From Pseudomonas sp. N40(2020) (GTDB lineage Bacteria > Pseudomonadota > Gammaproteobacteria > Pseudomonadales > Pseudomonadaceae): 64,000 nt of DNA. This document shows, one piece after another, positions 17,588-26,479 of the stretch. How positions within the stretch are numbered: the stretch's first letter is position 1; every line of letters begins with the position of its first letter. The position numbers and the translations under genes are program-made. The DNA lies in NCBI RefSeq assembly GCF_014472415.1, contig NZ_JACSZV010000004.1, positions 1-64,000 on the forward strand, written 5' to 3'. Under the pieces are notes generated by a model, which saw only the letters and a list, made by a program, of their open reading frames with translations, did no database searches and was not told the origin of the DNA.

Positions 17588-18022
17588 ATGCCGTTAACCG
17601 ATCAACACCGCTTTGGCATGCAACTGGCCCAGATGTCGCGCGGCTGGCGTGCCGAACTGGACCGCCGGCTGGCGGGCCTGGGGCTGTCCCAGGCACGCTG
17701 GCTGGTGCTGCTGCACCTGGCGCGTTTCGAAGACGCCCCGACCCAGCGAGAGCTGGCGCAAAGCGTCGGCGTTGAAGGCCCGACGCTGGCACGCTTGCTC
17801 GATAGTCTGGAAGGCCAGGGTCTGGTGCAACGCCAGTCCGTGATGGAAGACCGCCGGGCGAAAAAAATCGTCCTCTGCGCACCCGCACTGCCGCTTATCG
17901 AACAAATCGAAACCATTGCCACCCAACTGCGTCACGAATTGTTCGAAGGCGTCGACGAGGCGGATTTGAAGGTGTGCATGCGAGTTCACGGGCACATCCT
18001 GGGCAACCTGGAAAAATCTTGA
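17588..18022 (+). CDS. MarR/SlyA-family transcriptional regulator
   Basis: This 144-residue winged-helix repressor-like protein has the MarR layout: N-terminal dimer helix, recognition region TQRELAQSVGVEGPTLARLLDSLEGQGLV, wing RQSVMEDRRAKKIVL with the conserved DRR, and a C-terminal dimer helix. The closest type by pattern is SlyA (LSQARWLVLLHL at the start). Its ATG is preceded by GAGAG. It lies downstream of recQ and upstream of a FimV-like gene on the same strand. Targets and ligand cannot be told from sequence. Confidence 0.92.
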   Translation: MPLTDQHRFGMQLAQMSRGWRAELDRRLAGLGLSQARWLVLLHLARFEDAPTQRELAQSVGVEGPTLARLLDSLEGQGLVQRQSVMEDRRAKKIVLCAPALPLIEQIETIATQLRHELFEGVDEADLKVCMRVHGHILGNLEKS

Positions 18023-18149
18023 GGCATAACCACGTGCCGGTTTTTTGAGGGATCGCGTTGAGCAAGCTATAAGAACTACTAGGCAATATCGTGTTCGTAC
18101 CGGATGTGCGAATGCATAGAAGTCGGTTTTGCTTATTAAAGGGATGCTC

Positions 18150-19934
18150 ATGCTCGCAAGTTGGCACGTGGTACTGCGCGTTTGCGCCAAAGGGCTGTTG
18201 GTCGCTGGCGCAGTCGGCTATTCAACCTTGTCGTTGGCTCTGGGGCTGGGTGACATCACGGTTCATTCGGGCCTTAATCAGCCGCTCAAGGCCGATATTG
18301 CGCTGATCGATGTCGGTGCTTTGACGCAAAGTGACCTGTCGGTGAGCCTGGCCACGGCAGACGAATTCGGCAGTGCCGGGGTCGAACGGGTGTTCTTTCT
18401 CAACGACCTCAAGTTCACGCCGATCCTGCATGGCAATCGCCAGATGATCCGGGTCACTTCCAGCAAACCGGTCAACGAACCCTTTCTGAATTTCCTTGTG
18501 CAGCTCAATCAGCCCAATGGCCGCGTGTTGCGCGAATACACCGTACTGATCGATCCGCCGGGCTCGCCGGGTATCGTGCCAGCCACCGATGAACCGGATC
18601 CGCGCGCGCAGTCCTCGGCGTTTCCCACGGTCGAACCGGTCACCGCGCCGCCCCAGGCAGCGCAGGGCAAGCGCGGAACACCTGCGGTGCCACCACCGAC
18701 GACGGCACCGGCCAACGAGGCGCTGGCCGAGCAATTGGCCGCCAGCGTGCTGCAGAGCCAACAATTGCAAAAGTCCCTGGACGAGCTGAATGCGAAACTG
18801 CAGGCACAGGATGTGCAGATTGCCGACGGCAAGAAGCAGGTCAGTGATCTGCAGACACGCTTGGCCGAATCTCAGAAGCCACCGCCAGCGCCGGTGGTAA
18901 CTCCGGCACCTGCTGCGGTTGTTGTACCGGTCGAGTCCACGGACGACGGGTTGAACTGGCCACTGCTCGGAGGTCTGTTGTTACTGCTGGGGGCATTGGC
19001 TGCGTTGTTCGTTCACCGTCGACGCAAACAACAGATGCCGAGTGACGCACCAGTGCCGCTGTTGCCGCTGCGCAATGAGGTCGATGTGGATGAACCCGAG
19101 AGCGCCGAACCGGTCAGGACTCACGCCTCAGCCGAGCATCGTGAAGAGCCGGCGGCGGGTGATGTCCTGGAAGCCGTGGGCATTTACCTGGCATACGGGC
19201 GACTTGGCGAAGCAGCCGGGTTGTTGCGCGATGCGCAGCATAAGGAGCCGGAGCGCATCGATCTCGGTCTGCAATTGCTCGAGGTGCTGGGGCGTCAGGG
19301 CGATAGTGCTGCTTACGAGCAGCAGGAAAGTCATTTGCGTGCGCGTGGAGTGGAGGCTCACCAGTTGCAGGATGTTCGCGCCCGGCATCCGAAACTGACG
19401 AGCACTGAGCCGCTGGCGGCAACGGCGCCATTGGTCGCCAGCATTACGCCTGTCATTGTTGCCGCTCCCGAATCCGCTGCGGCTGAGCATGATTTCGAGT
19501 TGAATCTGGATGAGTTGTCGATGGATTCCAGCTGGGATCTGGAGGACAGCCGTGCGGCACCGGTTCAGCCACCAGCCGAAGCGTCCGCTTTGGGTTCCAG
19601 CCTGCAAGTGTTGCCGCAGGACTTTGAATTGCCGGAAACCGTGACCAGCGATGAAGCCGAGCTTGAGTGGATCCCCGAGCCGGACGCGCAGCCGCTGGAC
19701 GATGACTTTCTCAATGAATTTTCTGATCCGGAGCCATCGCTCGCGCTGGAGCCGTTGGCGTTGCAAATGTCGGAGCCCGAAGAGGCGGCAGGTTCCGGGA
19801 AGCTCGAACAGGCTCAGACCTGCATCGATGACGGCGACATCGACAGCGCGATTGCGTTGCTCAATGAATTGCTCAAGGAAGGGGATGAGCCTTTAAAGCA
19901 AACCGCGCGGACCCTTCTGGCAGGCATCCGCTGA
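18150..19934 (+). CDS. FimV-like membrane protein
   Basis: This 594-residue protein has FimV features: a signal peptide, then the FimV N-terminal domain (LGLGDITVHSGLNQPLKADI to about residue 140), a Pro/Thr-rich linker, and a coiled coil (about 190-245). A single membrane helix (WPLLGGLLLLLGALAALFVH) is followed by a basic stop-transfer RRRKQQ and an acidic cytoplasmic part with the C-terminal FimV/TPR-like motif QTCIDDGDIDSAIALLNELL. There is no clear LysM domain. ATG 18150 is chosen because AAAGGG stands 6 bases ahead; TTG 18129 and ATG 18144 are in frame. True FimV organises polar type IV pili, but this shorter paralogue stands next to plpD, and its role is unknown. Confidence 0.85.
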   Translation: MLASWHVVLRVCAKGLLVAGAVGYSTLSLALGLGDITVHSGLNQPLKADIALIDVGALTQSDLSVSLATADEFGSAGVERVFFLNDLKFTPILHGNRQMIRVTSSKPVNEPFLNFLVQLNQPNGRVLREYTVLIDPPGSPGIVPATDEPDPRAQSSAFPTVEPVTAPPQAAQGKRGTPAVPPPTTAPANEALAEQLAASVLQSQQLQKSLDELNAKLQAQDVQIADGKKQVSDLQTRLAESQKPPPAPVVTPAPAAVVVPVESTDDGLNWPLLGGLLLLLGALAALFVHRRRKQQMPSDAPVPLLPLRNEVDVDEPESAEPVRTHASAEHREEPAAGDVLEAVGIYLAYGRLGEAAGLLRDAQHKEPERIDLGLQLLEVLGRQGDSAAYEQQESHLRARGVEAHQLQDVRARHPKLTSTEPLAATAPLVASITPVIVAAPESAAAEHDFELNLDELSMDSSWDLEDSRAAPVQPPAEASALGSSLQVLPQDFELPETVTSDEAELEWIPEPDAQPLDDDFLNEFSDPEPSLALEPLALQMSEPEEAAGSGKLEQAQTCIDDGDIDSAIALLNELLKEGDEPLKQTARTLLAGIR

Positions 19935-19935
19935 T

Positions 19936-20037
19936 CCCCTGTAGAAGCTGCCGAAGGCTCGGGCCGCGATCGGACGATCTTTTCAAAGCAAGATCAAAAG
20001 ATCGCAGCCTCGTTTCACTCGACAGCTCCTACAGGGG
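19936..20037. repeat. REP-like doublet, family B
   Basis: CCCCTGTAGAAGCTGCCGAAG at the left (truncated here to its core) is mirrored by an imperfect CAGCTCCTACAGGGG at the right. A central GATCTTTT...AAAAGATC pair lies between. The element sits between two convergent genes and could serve as a shared terminator. Confidence 0.8.
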
Positions 20038-20040
20038 TGT

Positions 20041-22230
20041 TCAAAAGGTTTGGCCCAGATTCAAATACACAGCCTGCTCATTCGCATCATTCAACCCATA
20101 ACTGAAATTCAACGGCCCCAGTGGTGTATCGAAGCCAATAAACACACTGGCCGCATTGATGTAGCCACTGTCGAATTCATTGTCGTTGTTCCACGCTCGC
20201 CCACGTTCCAGCGAGGCGCCGGCGTACAGCGGGAAATCCAGCGGCAGATACGAACGCGGTGTCAGCCGACGGTAATACACCGCCCGCATCAAACTGACGT
20301 TCTGCCCGGAAATCGCGTCCTCACGGAAACCTGACAGCTGCCGAGCGCCGCCGAGCAGGAAGCTCGACGTCACCACATTGGTGTCGTCGAGTGTGCGGCC
20401 ATAGCGTCCCCCCAGAATCAGCGTGTCGGGTCCGTGACTCATGGCTTTATCGAGTTTGAATTCCCATTGTCGGTAGCGTGTGTCTGAACCCAGGCTCGGT
20501 TCAAATTGCAGGAAGGTCAGGCTGACGTCCTTGCCCTCGTGCGGGTAATAAACGTTGTCCAGCGAGTCGTAGGAATATTTCAACGAATAGAAGCCTTCGT
20601 TGAAGTTTTCGCTGGGCAGATCCTGATCGCCAATACGCACGTCGGCCTTGCCCCAGGCTTCACCGACACCCAAACGCACTTCGCCATTGTTGCCGATCTG
20701 CCGACCGACATTCAGGGCCATTCCGTAGCGCTCGACCCGGTATTGAGCGATCGGATCATTGTCGAGCACCGCATCGACGTTCTGTGCCTCAAACACCATC
20801 GAGGGCGCTATGAAATAGCGAGAGCCGACGTCCAGTGGCTGATAAAACTCGCTGTACAGCTCCTGTTTTTCGCCGATCTGCGCGCGGGTCAGCCATTCCG
20901 CACCGAGGCGGTTGATGCCGTTGATACGGTAACTGGCACCAAGGTTGAAGGCGCTGGCGCCGCGCATGTCGTCTGACAGGTTGAGGCCGACTCGCAGGTA
21001 GTCGGTGCCGCTGCGCTTGCCCCGGGCGCTGATCACCAACGTGTGATCCTGACCCTTGTGCACTACGCGGTATTGCACCTGCTCGAAGTAATCGAGGCCG
21101 TACAAGGTGCCCATGTCCGAATGCAGTCGGCCCAGATCCAGCGGCTCGCCGATGTGCTGACGGATGTAGTAACGGATCACATCGTCGTCGACTTTCGAAT
21201 CATTCTCGACCTTGATCGCGGTGATGATCGGCGTGCGTTGGCCGGGCGCGCGCGCGGCGTTGAGTTGGGCATCCTGAGCAACCACCGGTTTGAGCCGTGC
21301 CAGGCGGGCATCGAGGATTTTGGTGGCGCGGTAACCGGCATCTATCATTTCCTGGGCGCGGCCGAAATCAGTGACGCCGAAACTCGCCAGCGCCGGTTGG
21401 ATCAGCACGTCTGTCGGTTTCAGCGCGGCCAGTTGCTCCTCGGAGTTGCGTCGGGTCATCAAGGTGATCGACTGGTTAAGTACATCAACCACGGTGGTCA
21501 GTTGCTTGCGGTTGCGCAGCGGTGTGCCGATGTCGACGACAATGGCGATATCGACGCCCATTTGCCGTGCGACATCGAGCGGGATGTTGTCGGTCATGCC
21601 GCCATCCACCAGCAGCCGGCCATCGAGTTCGACCGGGGCGAACACCGCAGGTATCGACATGCTGGCGCGGATCACCTGGGGCAGGTGGCCTTTGCGGAAC
21701 ACCACTTTCTCGCCGTTGGCGATGTCGGTCGCCACGGCGCGGAAGGGGATCGGCAGTTTGTCGAAGTCCCGGGTGTCACTTGTGTGCGCCAGCAGGCTTT
21801 CCAGCAGCAGCGCCAGGTTCTGGCCCTGAATCACCCCCAGCGGCAGGCCGACGCTGCCGTCGTCGCGAAAGCTCAGTTTCTGTTTCACCAGAAAATCGCG
21901 GTCATCCTGCTTGCGCCGGAACGGCACGTCTTCCCGGGGCGGCGCATCGGACAACGCCTGTTGCCAGTCGATGCTCAGGGCGAGTTTTTCCAGTTCGTCG
22001 ATCTTGTAGCCCGAGGCATACAGGCCGCCAACCACAGCGCCCATGCTGGTACCGGCAATCGCATCGATCTTGATGCCTTGCTCCTCCAGCGCCTTGAGCA
22101 CGCCGATGTGCGCCAACCCGCGAGCGGCACCACCGGACAGCACGAGGCCGACTTTCGGTCGCGGCGTTTCGCTGGCGAAAACGAACAGAGGAAGGAAACC
22201 AAGCAGCAGGCAGAACAGCAGACGGCGCAT
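20041..22230 (-). CDS. plpD: Patatin-like phospholipase PlpD (type Vd autotransporter)
   Basis: This 729-residue protein is a fused secreted lipase and outer membrane barrel. A signal peptide (1-20, ending VFAS) is followed by a patatin domain with oxyanion loop LSGGAARGLAHIG, nucleophile elbow GTSMG, and catalytic LVDGGMTDNIPL (Ser/Asp dyad). A POTRA domain (about 310-390; IRYYIRQHIGEPLDLGRLHSD) precedes a C-terminal barrel of about 16 strands related to TpsB/Omp85, which ends in aromatic Phe (NLGQTF). In P. aeruginosa, PlpD is a secreted phospholipase A1. It is convergent with the FimV-like gene and divergent from the Rdx gene. The domain order and length match the type Vd family. Confidence 0.95.
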   Translation of the reverse strand: MRRLLFCLLLGFLPLFVFASETPRPKVGLVLSGGAARGLAHIGVLKALEEQGIKIDAIAGTSMGAVVGGLYASGYKIDELEKLALSIDWQQALSDAPPREDVPFRRKQDDRDFLVKQKLSFRDDGSVGLPLGVIQGQNLALLLESLLAHTSDTRDFDKLPIPFRAVATDIANGEKVVFRKGHLPQVIRASMSIPAVFAPVELDGRLLVDGGMTDNIPLDVARQMGVDIAIVVDIGTPLRNRKQLTTVVDVLNQSITLMTRRNSEEQLAALKPTDVLIQPALASFGVTDFGRAQEMIDAGYRATKILDARLARLKPVVAQDAQLNAARAPGQRTPIITAIKVENDSKVDDDVIRYYIRQHIGEPLDLGRLHSDMGTLYGLDYFEQVQYRVVHKGQDHTLVISARGKRSGTDYLRVGLNLSDDMRGASAFNLGASYRINGINRLGAEWLTRAQIGEKQELYSEFYQPLDVGSRYFIAPSMVFEAQNVDAVLDNDPIAQYRVERYGMALNVGRQIGNNGEVRLGVGEAWGKADVRIGDQDLPSENFNEGFYSLKYSYDSLDNVYYPHEGKDVSLTFLQFEPSLGSDTRYRQWEFKLDKAMSHGPDTLILGGRYGRTLDDTNVVTSSFLLGGARQLSGFREDAISGQNVSLMRAVYYRRLTPRSYLPLDFPLYAGASLERGRAWNNDNEFDSGYINAASVFIGFDTPLGPLNFSYGLNDANEQAVYLNLGQTF

Positions 22231-22301
22231 TGTGAGTCTCGGGGCAAGCGGTAAAGCCGGCTATTATAGCGGCGCCCTCTGTCTCAGGAGTTTCCACGAA
22301 C

Positions 22302-22589
22302 ATGACCGTCGCAAAAGCAGAAGTTGTCATCACTTATTGCACCCAATGCCAGTGGCTGCTGCGCGCCGCGTGGCTGGCGCAGGAACTGCTCAGCACCTTC
22401 GGCGATGATCTTGGCAAAGTGTCACTGGTGCCGGGCACCGGCGGGGTGTTTCACATCACTTGCGATGACGTGCAGATCTGGGAGCGCAAGGCCGATGGTG
22501 GTTTTCCCGAAGCCAAGGTGCTCAAGCAGCGAGTGCGCGATCAGATCGATCCTGACCGCGACCTCGGCCACAACGACCGTACTCAATGA
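22302..22589 (+). CDS. SelT/SelW/SelH-like Rdx family protein
   Basis: This 95-residue thioredoxin-like protein belongs to the Rdx family related to mammalian selenoprotein W. The redox motif is CTQC near the N-terminus, with Cys in place of selenocysteine. The conserved GTGGVFHI and GGFPEAKVLKQRVRD follow. AGGAG lies 11 bases before ATG. The family is thought to be redox-active, but bacterial partners are unknown. The last 7 bases overlap the end of the convergent EamA transporter gene. Confidence 0.92.
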   Translation: MTVAKAEVVITYCTQCQWLLRAAWLAQELLSTFGDDLGKVSLVPGTGGVFHITCDDVQIWERKADGGFPEAKVLKQRVRDQIDPDRDLGHNDRTQ

Positions 22590-23476
22590 GAGGTTGCCTC
22601 GGCGGCGACGGTTTTTTTGTCGGCATGGCCGGACATGCGCGCCGACACCACGATGGCGACGATGATCAATGCGCCGCCGAGAAGCATGCGTAACGTCGGG
22701 TTCTCATTGAACAGCAGCCAGGCGATGGTGATGCCGTAGACCGGCTCCATGGCGAACACCACTGCGGCGGTGCGCGCCTTGATCACCGCCAGGCTGGCGA
22801 CGAACAGGCTGTGGGCGACGCCGGTGCAGAACACCCCGAGCAGGGCGATCCACAACCAGTCCAGTGCGCGCACTTCGCTCAGTTGCGGCGCCGCGACCGG
22901 CAGCAGACACAACGCCACCACCACGTTTTGACACAACGCCGCCTGCACCGCCGGGATGCGCCCGGAGCTGGCGCGGTTGGTCAGCGACAGCAGGGAAAAC
23001 AACAGCCCGGACAGCACCGCCCAGAGCAAACCGACGGTAGAGCCGCTGGCCAGATCGAACGCCGGGGTCACCAGCACCAGACCGACGCTCACCAGCACCA
23101 CTAGCACGATTTCATTGGCGCGGATGCGCTCACGGAAGATCAGCCCTTCGAGAATCACCGTGAAGGCCGGGAAACTGGCGAAGCCCAACGTCGCGATCGC
23201 CACGCCGGCAACCTTCACCGCAATGAAAAAGCTCACCCAATGTCCGGCCAACAGTACGCCGCTCAGCGCCAGGCGCCGCCAGTCCACGGCTTGCAGTTTT
23301 TGCCAGCCGCTCTGGCTGGCGAAACGGGCGAAAAACGCCAGGGCAAGTACGGCGAAAGCGGCACGTCCGAAGACGATCACGGCCGGCGATGCTGCGGCGA
23401 GTTTGCCGAATACGCCGGTCAGGCCGAACATCAGAGCGCCGATATGCAGGGCGCCGAGGGCGGTACGCGGGGTCAT
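22583..23476 (-). CDS. EamA/DMT-family transporter
   Basis: This 297-residue inner membrane protein has two EamA repeats of about five helices each (about 5-135 and 150-280). Typical patterns include GVLLAGHWVSFFIAVKVAGV, LGFASFPAF and FAMEPVYGITIAW. These drug/metabolite transporters often export amino acids or metabolites, and the substrate cannot be told. The start is ATG 23476, with AAGGA five bases upstream; an in-frame ATG 15 codons earlier would add a non-membrane tail that overlaps a REP-like repeat. The neighbouring AraC regulator gene lies upstream on the same strand and could control it. Confidence 0.92.
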   Translation of the reverse strand: MTPRTALGALHIGALMFGLTGVFGKLAAASPAVIVFGRAAFAVLALAFFARFASQSGWQKLQAVDWRRLALSGVLLAGHWVSFFIAVKVAGVAIATLGFASFPAFTVILEGLIFRERIRANEIVLVVLVSVGLVLVTPAFDLASGSTVGLLWAVLSGLLFSLLSLTNRASSGRIPAVQAALCQNVVVALCLLPVAAPQLSEVRALDWLWIALLGVFCTGVAHSLFVASLAVIKARTAAVVFAMEPVYGITIAWLLFNENPTLRMLLGGALIIVAIVVSARMSGHADKKTVAAEATSH

Positions 23477-23509
23477 TGCAATCCTTAATCCAGACAAGGT
23501 TTTTTGATT

Positions 23510-23541
23510 GATCATTCCCACGCAGGAGCGTGGGAACGATC
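23510..23541. repeat. Single REP-like hairpin, family A
   Basis: GATCATTCCCACGC and GCGTGGGAACGATC form a hairpin with one mismatch and a 4-base loop, between the AraC regulator and EamA genes. Confidence 0.85.
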
Positions 23542-23602
23542 AATCGTCTGCGGCAGCTCCTACACATTGAACCGTGTAACGACGTATATGTCTGTCGGCG
23601 GA

Positions 23603-24367
23603 CTATCGGGTTTTGTTGCAGGAATCGCGTCGTAGCTGGCCGGGCGATGAACCAAACTCACGCAGGACTGCGGCCGAGAAAGCGCTTTGCGAGCTGTAGC
23701 CAACGCGACTGGCGATTTCGCCGATGGGCAGCGCAGTCTCGCGCAGCAGGCCCATGGCCTTGTGCAGCCGCCGACTGCGAATGTAGTCCATCGGTGTCTG
23801 CCCGCATTCGGCGACAAACCGTGCGTGCAGGCGCGCCGTAGACAACCCGGCCACTTGCGCCAGATCGGCGACTTGCAGCGGGTACGCAGCGTTTTGCTCA
23901 ATGAGCGCATCCAGCGCCGCGTAGGGCAGGCGCCGATTGCAGAGTTCGGCAGGTTTGGCGTGATTCAGACTGGCCAACAACAGCACTGCACCTTGCTGCG
24001 CAATCACTGGATCGGTGACCGGACTGTTCGCCAGCCAGCTGACCAACTGACTTTGCCCCGAATCCAGCGACAGGCGCGCAGGGTTGTCGAGCAAGCGGCG
24101 GCTGGCGTCGGCATGGTCACCGAGTGAATCCGCGACCCATTGGCCATCGGGAATATCCAGCACCAGACAACGACTCCCCTGTGGACTGCCGCAGGCGTGA
24201 TGGGCGCCGGAGGGGACGACCACGAAGCTCTGCTGACGCACCTGACTGCCACAGCCTTCCACCTCGAAATCCAGCGCGCCGGACAGGCCGAACACCAGTT
24301 GGGCGTGCTCGTGGCTGTGGACGATCAGATCGCGGGTGTACTGGCGCAAAGTTAGGATCGGTCGCAT
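23603..24367 (-). CDS. AraC-family transcriptional regulator with N-terminal cupin
   Basis: This 254-residue activator-type protein has an AraC-like cupin ligand domain at residues 1-130 (HSHEHAQLVFGLSGALDFEV and VVPSGAHHACG). Two helix-turn-helix motifs form the C-terminal 100 residues (LAQVAGLSTARLHARFVAECG and IASRVGYSSQSAFSAAVLREFG). ATG 24367 is chosen because similarity starts with MRPILTLRQYTRD. The frame extends upstream without family signal. It lies upstream of the EamA transporter gene on the same strand, and regulators of this type often control an adjacent transporter. That link is inference. Confidence 0.9.
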   Translation of the reverse strand: MRPILTLRQYTRDLIVHSHEHAQLVFGLSGALDFEVEGCGSQVRQQSFVVVPSGAHHACGSPQGSRCLVLDIPDGQWVADSLGDHADASRRLLDNPARLSLDSGQSQLVSWLANSPVTDPVIAQQGAVLLLASLNHAKPAELCNRRLPYAALDALIEQNAAYPLQVADLAQVAGLSTARLHARFVAECGQTPMDYIRSRRLHKAMGLLRETALPIGEIASRVGYSSQSAFSAAVLREFGSSPGQLRRDSCNKTR

Positions 24368-24502
24368 GGCAAGTCGTCTCCGAAGTGATCGCCAGTCTAC
24401 ACCGGCGCAGCCGGGATGCGCTGTCACAGGACTGACTCGTGACTGTCATGGTCGATTAACCGGACGGGCGCACTGTGGCGAAAACATCGCAGAGGGTTGC
24501 CC

Positions 24503-25318
24503 ATGACCAGCGCCGAGCTCGCCAAACCCAGCCGCAAACAACGGGTGCGCACCTTGTGGATCTCCGACGTGCATCTGGGCACTCGGGATTGCCAGGCCGA
24601 ACACTTGTCGCAATTTCTCAAGGGCTATCACGCCGACAAGATCTATCTGGTCGGCGACATCATCGACGGCTGGAAACTGCGTGGCGGCATGTACTGGCCT
24701 CAGGCGCATACCAATGTGATCCGCCGCTTGCTGACCATGAGCAAGCGCGGCACCGAGGTTATCTACGTCACCGGCAACCACGATGAATTCCTGCGTCGTT
24801 ATTCGAAGCTGATTCTGGGCAACATTCAGTTGGTCGATGAGGCGGTGCATGTCACGGCGGATGGCCGGCATCTGCTGGTGATTCACGGTGACCAGTTTGA
24901 TGTGATCACTCGATACCACCGCTGGCTGGCGTTTCTCGGCGACTCGGCCTACGAATTTACGCTGACGCTCAATCGCTGGCTCAACCATTGGCGCGCGCGG
25001 TATGGCTACGGTTACTGGTCCCTTTCGGCCTATCTCAAACATAAAGTGAAGACCGCCGTGAGCTTCATCAGCGATTTTGAAGAAGCGATCGCCCATGAGT
25101 GTGTGAAGCGTGAATTGCATGGCGTGGTGTGCGGGCACATTCACCATGCCGAGATCCGTAAGGTCGGCGAGGTGGATTACCTCAATTGTGGCGATTGGGT
25201 GGAGTCGTGTACGGCGTTGATCGAACACTGGGACGGCACGATCGAGCTTTATCGGTTGGCGGATGCGCAGGCGCGTGAGGCTGAACTCAAGACTGCCAAA
25301 GTGGCCGAGATCGCTTAA
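24503..25318 (+). CDS. LpxH-like calcineurin-type metallophosphoesterase
   Basis: This 271-residue protein has the two-metal phosphoesterase motifs in order: SDVHLG, GDIIDGW, GNHDEF, HGDQFD, and GHIHHAE. The composition and spacing match UDP-2,3-diacylglucosamine diphosphatase relatives (LpxH2-like), which act in or near lipid A synthesis on the cytoplasmic face of the inner membrane. It may be a paralogue, since LpxH proper is usually about 240 residues and encoded elsewhere. GAGGG lies 6 bases before ATG 24503; an upstream in-frame TTG (24497) is less likely. The gene ends at a perfect REP-like inverted repeat. Confidence 0.88.
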   Translation: MTSAELAKPSRKQRVRTLWISDVHLGTRDCQAEHLSQFLKGYHADKIYLVGDIIDGWKLRGGMYWPQAHTNVIRRLLTMSKRGTEVIYVTGNHDEFLRRYSKLILGNIQLVDEAVHVTADGRHLLVIHGDQFDVITRYHRWLAFLGDSAYEFTLTLNRWLNHWRARYGYGYWSLSAYLKHKVKTAVSFISDFEEAIAHECVKRELHGVVCGHIHHAEIRKVGEVDYLNCGDWVESCTALIEHWDGTIELYRLADAQAREAELKTAKVAEIA

Positions 25319-25321
25319 AAG

Positions 25322-25392
25322 CAAAAGCTCGCAGCCTTCGGCAGCTCCTACACAGGCCTCATGTAGGAGCTGCCGAAGGCTGCGAGCTTTTG
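25322..25392. repeat. REP-like doublet, family B, perfect 30-bp inverted repeat acting as shared terminator
   Basis: Positions 25322-25351 and 25363-25392 are exact reverse complements with an 11-base loop. They end in AAAAG/CTTTT, placed between two convergent stops, so they could terminate both transcripts. Confidence 0.88.
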
Positions 25393-25396
25393 ATCT

Positions 25397-25981
25397 TCAG
25401 GCGTGTTCTTCCATCGCCGCCTTGTAAATCGAGTGCTTCGGCTGGGCAAACAACCGCTGCATCATCGGCTCGAAAAAGCTCAGCGGCAGGGTGTCATACG
25501 CCGGATCGAACGCCGCCGCGTCGTATTTTGCGCAGAATTCGGCGGTCGCCTGAAACTGCGGGTGCTCCTTGAACTGCTCGCGCAGGTGCCGATCCATGCC
25601 CAGGTGATGGAAGAAGTAATAGCCCTGGAAGATCCCGTGCTTTTCCACCATCCAAAGGTTTTCGGCACTGACGAACGGCTTGAGAATCGCCGCGGCAATG
25701 TCCGGATGGTTGTAAGAACCGAGGGTGTCGCCGATGTCATGCAACAACGCGCACACCACGTATTCCTCGTCACGCCCGTCACGATACGCGCGGGTCGCGG
25801 TTTGCAGCGAGTGGGTCAGGCGATCCACCGGGAAACCGCCGAAATCACCTTCAAGCAATTTCAGGTGGGTCATGATCCGTGATGGCAGCTGTTTGGCGTA
25901 GGCACTGAAGTCCGCGGCGATGATCGCCCAGTCTTCCTGCGTACCGTCCTTCATGTGGGTGAAGCGGGCATTGGCGTTCAT
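25397..25981 (-). CDS. HD-domain protein, possibly an HD-type diiron oxygenase
   Basis: This 194-residue protein carries an HD metal motif (ALLHDIGDTLGSY), an upstream His (RLTHSLQTATRAY), and a later HG (MVEKHGIFQGYY) followed by HHLGMD. This pattern is seen in PhnZ/MIOX-like HD proteins, which are mixed-valence diiron oxygenases, but also in plain phosphohydrolases; I cannot decide between them. GAGGATGG precedes ATG. The gene starts 22 bases after the stop of the DUF962/Mpo1-like gene, so the two form an operon. Mpo1 is itself an iron-dependent oxygenase of fatty acid alpha-oxidation, which makes the pairing suggestive. Confidence 0.85.
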   Translation of the reverse strand: MNANARFTHMKDGTQEDWAIIAADFSAYAKQLPSRIMTHLKLLEGDFGGFPVDRLTHSLQTATRAYRDGRDEEYVVCALLHDIGDTLGSYNHPDIAAAILKPFVSAENLWMVEKHGIFQGYYFFHHLGMDRHLREQFKEHPQFQATAEFCAKYDAAAFDPAYDTLPLSFFEPMMQRLFAQPKHSIYKAAMEEHA

Positions 25982-26003
25982 GGGCCATCCTCAATGTCGG
26001 TTT

Positions 26004-26390
26004 TCAGAAGGCCACGCGACCCAGAATCATGTCGCGGTACATGGCGAAATCGCCGAGCAAGCTGTACAGCGGATGCTGAAAAGTCGCCGGTCGATTCTTT
26101 TCAAAGAAGAAATGCCCGACCCAGGCGAAGCTGTAACCGGCCAGCGGCAAGGCCAGCAACAGCAGCCAGGCACCCTTGGCGATGGTCAGCGCGAGAATAA
26201 AAATCACCAGTGTCGTGCCGATGAAATGCAGGCGACGACAGGTGCTATTGCTGTGTTCGCTGAGGTAATACGGGTAAAACTCAGCGAAGCTGTTGAAATG
26301 CTTGATGTTTTCCACGACCGCGTTCTCTGTGGTTGTTGTTCTGGCGACGAGTTGTTCTGCGAGTAGCTTATTTGAGTCTAGAGTGATCAT
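26004..26390 (-). CDS. DUF962/Mpo1-like membrane protein
   Basis: This 128-residue protein has two to three membrane helices and the DUF962 pattern: HFNSFAEFYPYYLSEHSN, RRLHFIGT, then FAWVGHFFFEKNRPATFQHP. The conserved His residues are those proposed to bind iron in yeast Mpo1, a dioxygenase of 2-hydroxy fatty acids. Family similarity begins at KHFNSF, so a GTG at 26315 (103 residues) may be the real start; neither start has a strong ribosome site. It is the first gene of a leftward pair with the HD protein and is divergent from an AraC regulator. Bacterial substrates are not known. Confidence 0.85.
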   Translation of the reverse strand: MITLDSNKLLAEQLVARTTTTENAVVENIKHFNSFAEFYPYYLSEHSNSTCRRLHFIGTTLVIFILALTIAKGAWLLLLALPLAGYSFAWVGHFFFEKNRPATFQHPLYSLLGDFAMYRDMILGRVAF

Positions 26391-26479
26391 TGGCGTGGGC
26401 CAGTGACTATCGGCGCCACTTTAGTATCCTTCGCAAATCAGGCCGTAGCATGCGGCCCCTCATGTAAAAGAAAAACACC

